From Hyphomicrobiales bacterium (GTDB lineage Bacteria > Pseudomonadota > Alphaproteobacteria > Rhizobiales > Rhizobiaceae), in the NCBI GenBank assembly GCA_900470195.1, contig UEIJ01000004.1:62001-126000 (forward strand): 64,000 bases of DNA, given 5' to 3'. Made by a program: the position numbers and the translations under genes. Below are positions 63,989 through 64,000 of the stretch, piece after piece. The notes beneath the pieces are model-generated. The model searched no databases. It saw nothing but the letters and a program-made list of their open reading frames with translations, and was not told where the DNA came from. Positions within the stretch are counted from its first letter, which is position 1. The number at the start of each line of letters is the position of its first letter.

Positions 63989-64000
63989 GGGAAATCTCCT

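Overview
The window looks like chromosomal DNA from a member of the Brucellaceae (Brucella, including former Ochrobactrum). The evidence is a BA14K-family protein, a fused SecDF, a rhizobial-type phosphonate monoester hydrolase, FrcABC-like and DppBCDF-like transporters, a RIME-like intergenic repeat, moderately high GC and dense operons. This assignment is inference from gene content. There is no phage, insertion sequence or CRISPR, and one tRNA (Lys, anticodon CTT).

Layout. 1-3713 (minus) is a cobalt and cobalamin block: cbtA (cut by the window edge), cbtB, a cobalamin riboswitch, a PAP2 phosphatase in AT-rich DNA, and cobQ. 3895-5976 (plus) carries an acyl-CoA dehydrogenase and mmsB, a valine-degradation pair. 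6385-9627 has a GT39-type membrane glycosyltransferase, an entericidin-like lipopeptide, a LysR regulator and a divergent DUF1127 protein. 9790-13783 has a GlxA/GbdR-type regulator behind a strongly folded leader, followed by a dimethylglycine/sarcosine-dehydrogenase-like FAD-GcvT enzyme. 13842-23738 is mostly envelope functions: a small secreted protein, a large MscS channel, SecDF, a CPA2 antiporter, a YbhN-like membrane protein and a small serine hydrolase. 23778-26488 is a sulfate ABC transporter without its ATPase. 26756-30581 holds a small basic protein, TerC-CBS, DedA and tRNA-Lys.

30582-31599 has an EF-hand protein and FucU. 31682-38786 (minus) is a tight operon of phosphonate monoester hydrolase (PehA type), a binding protein and DppD-F-B-C-like transporter subunits. 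Upstream of it lies a three-half-site operator-like array. 38926-40974 is a large membrane-anchored protein of unknown function. 41323-46499 is a carbohydrate or polyol locus: SDR, a single-domain sugar ABC ATPase, permease and binding protein, with a divergent Gfo/Idh/MocA oxidoreductase. A perfect GGAA-N6-TTCC palindrome sits between the divergent genes. 46496-51346 (minus) is a btuB-F-C-D cobalamin uptake operon behind a second cobalamin riboswitch.

51466-59254 is the most suggestive accessory region: a HlyD-RbbA-YhhJ type ABC exporter, a GHL10-type glycosidase-like protein, a UspA protein and a pyridoxamine-oxidase-fold protein. It contains three perfect FNR/FixK-type boxes (two TTGAT-N4-ATCAA and one TTGAC-N4-GTCAA), which suggests a low-oxygen-controlled set. 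59277-63988 has PhzF, a NUDIX hydrolase, an EEP-fold nuclease/phosphatase, a BA14K protein and a PLP aminotransferase.

Three themes recur: cobalamin economy (cobalt entry, late synthesis and salvage, two riboswitches), ABC importers with an RNA stem-loop just after the binding-protein gene, and probable oxygen-responsive control near the right end.
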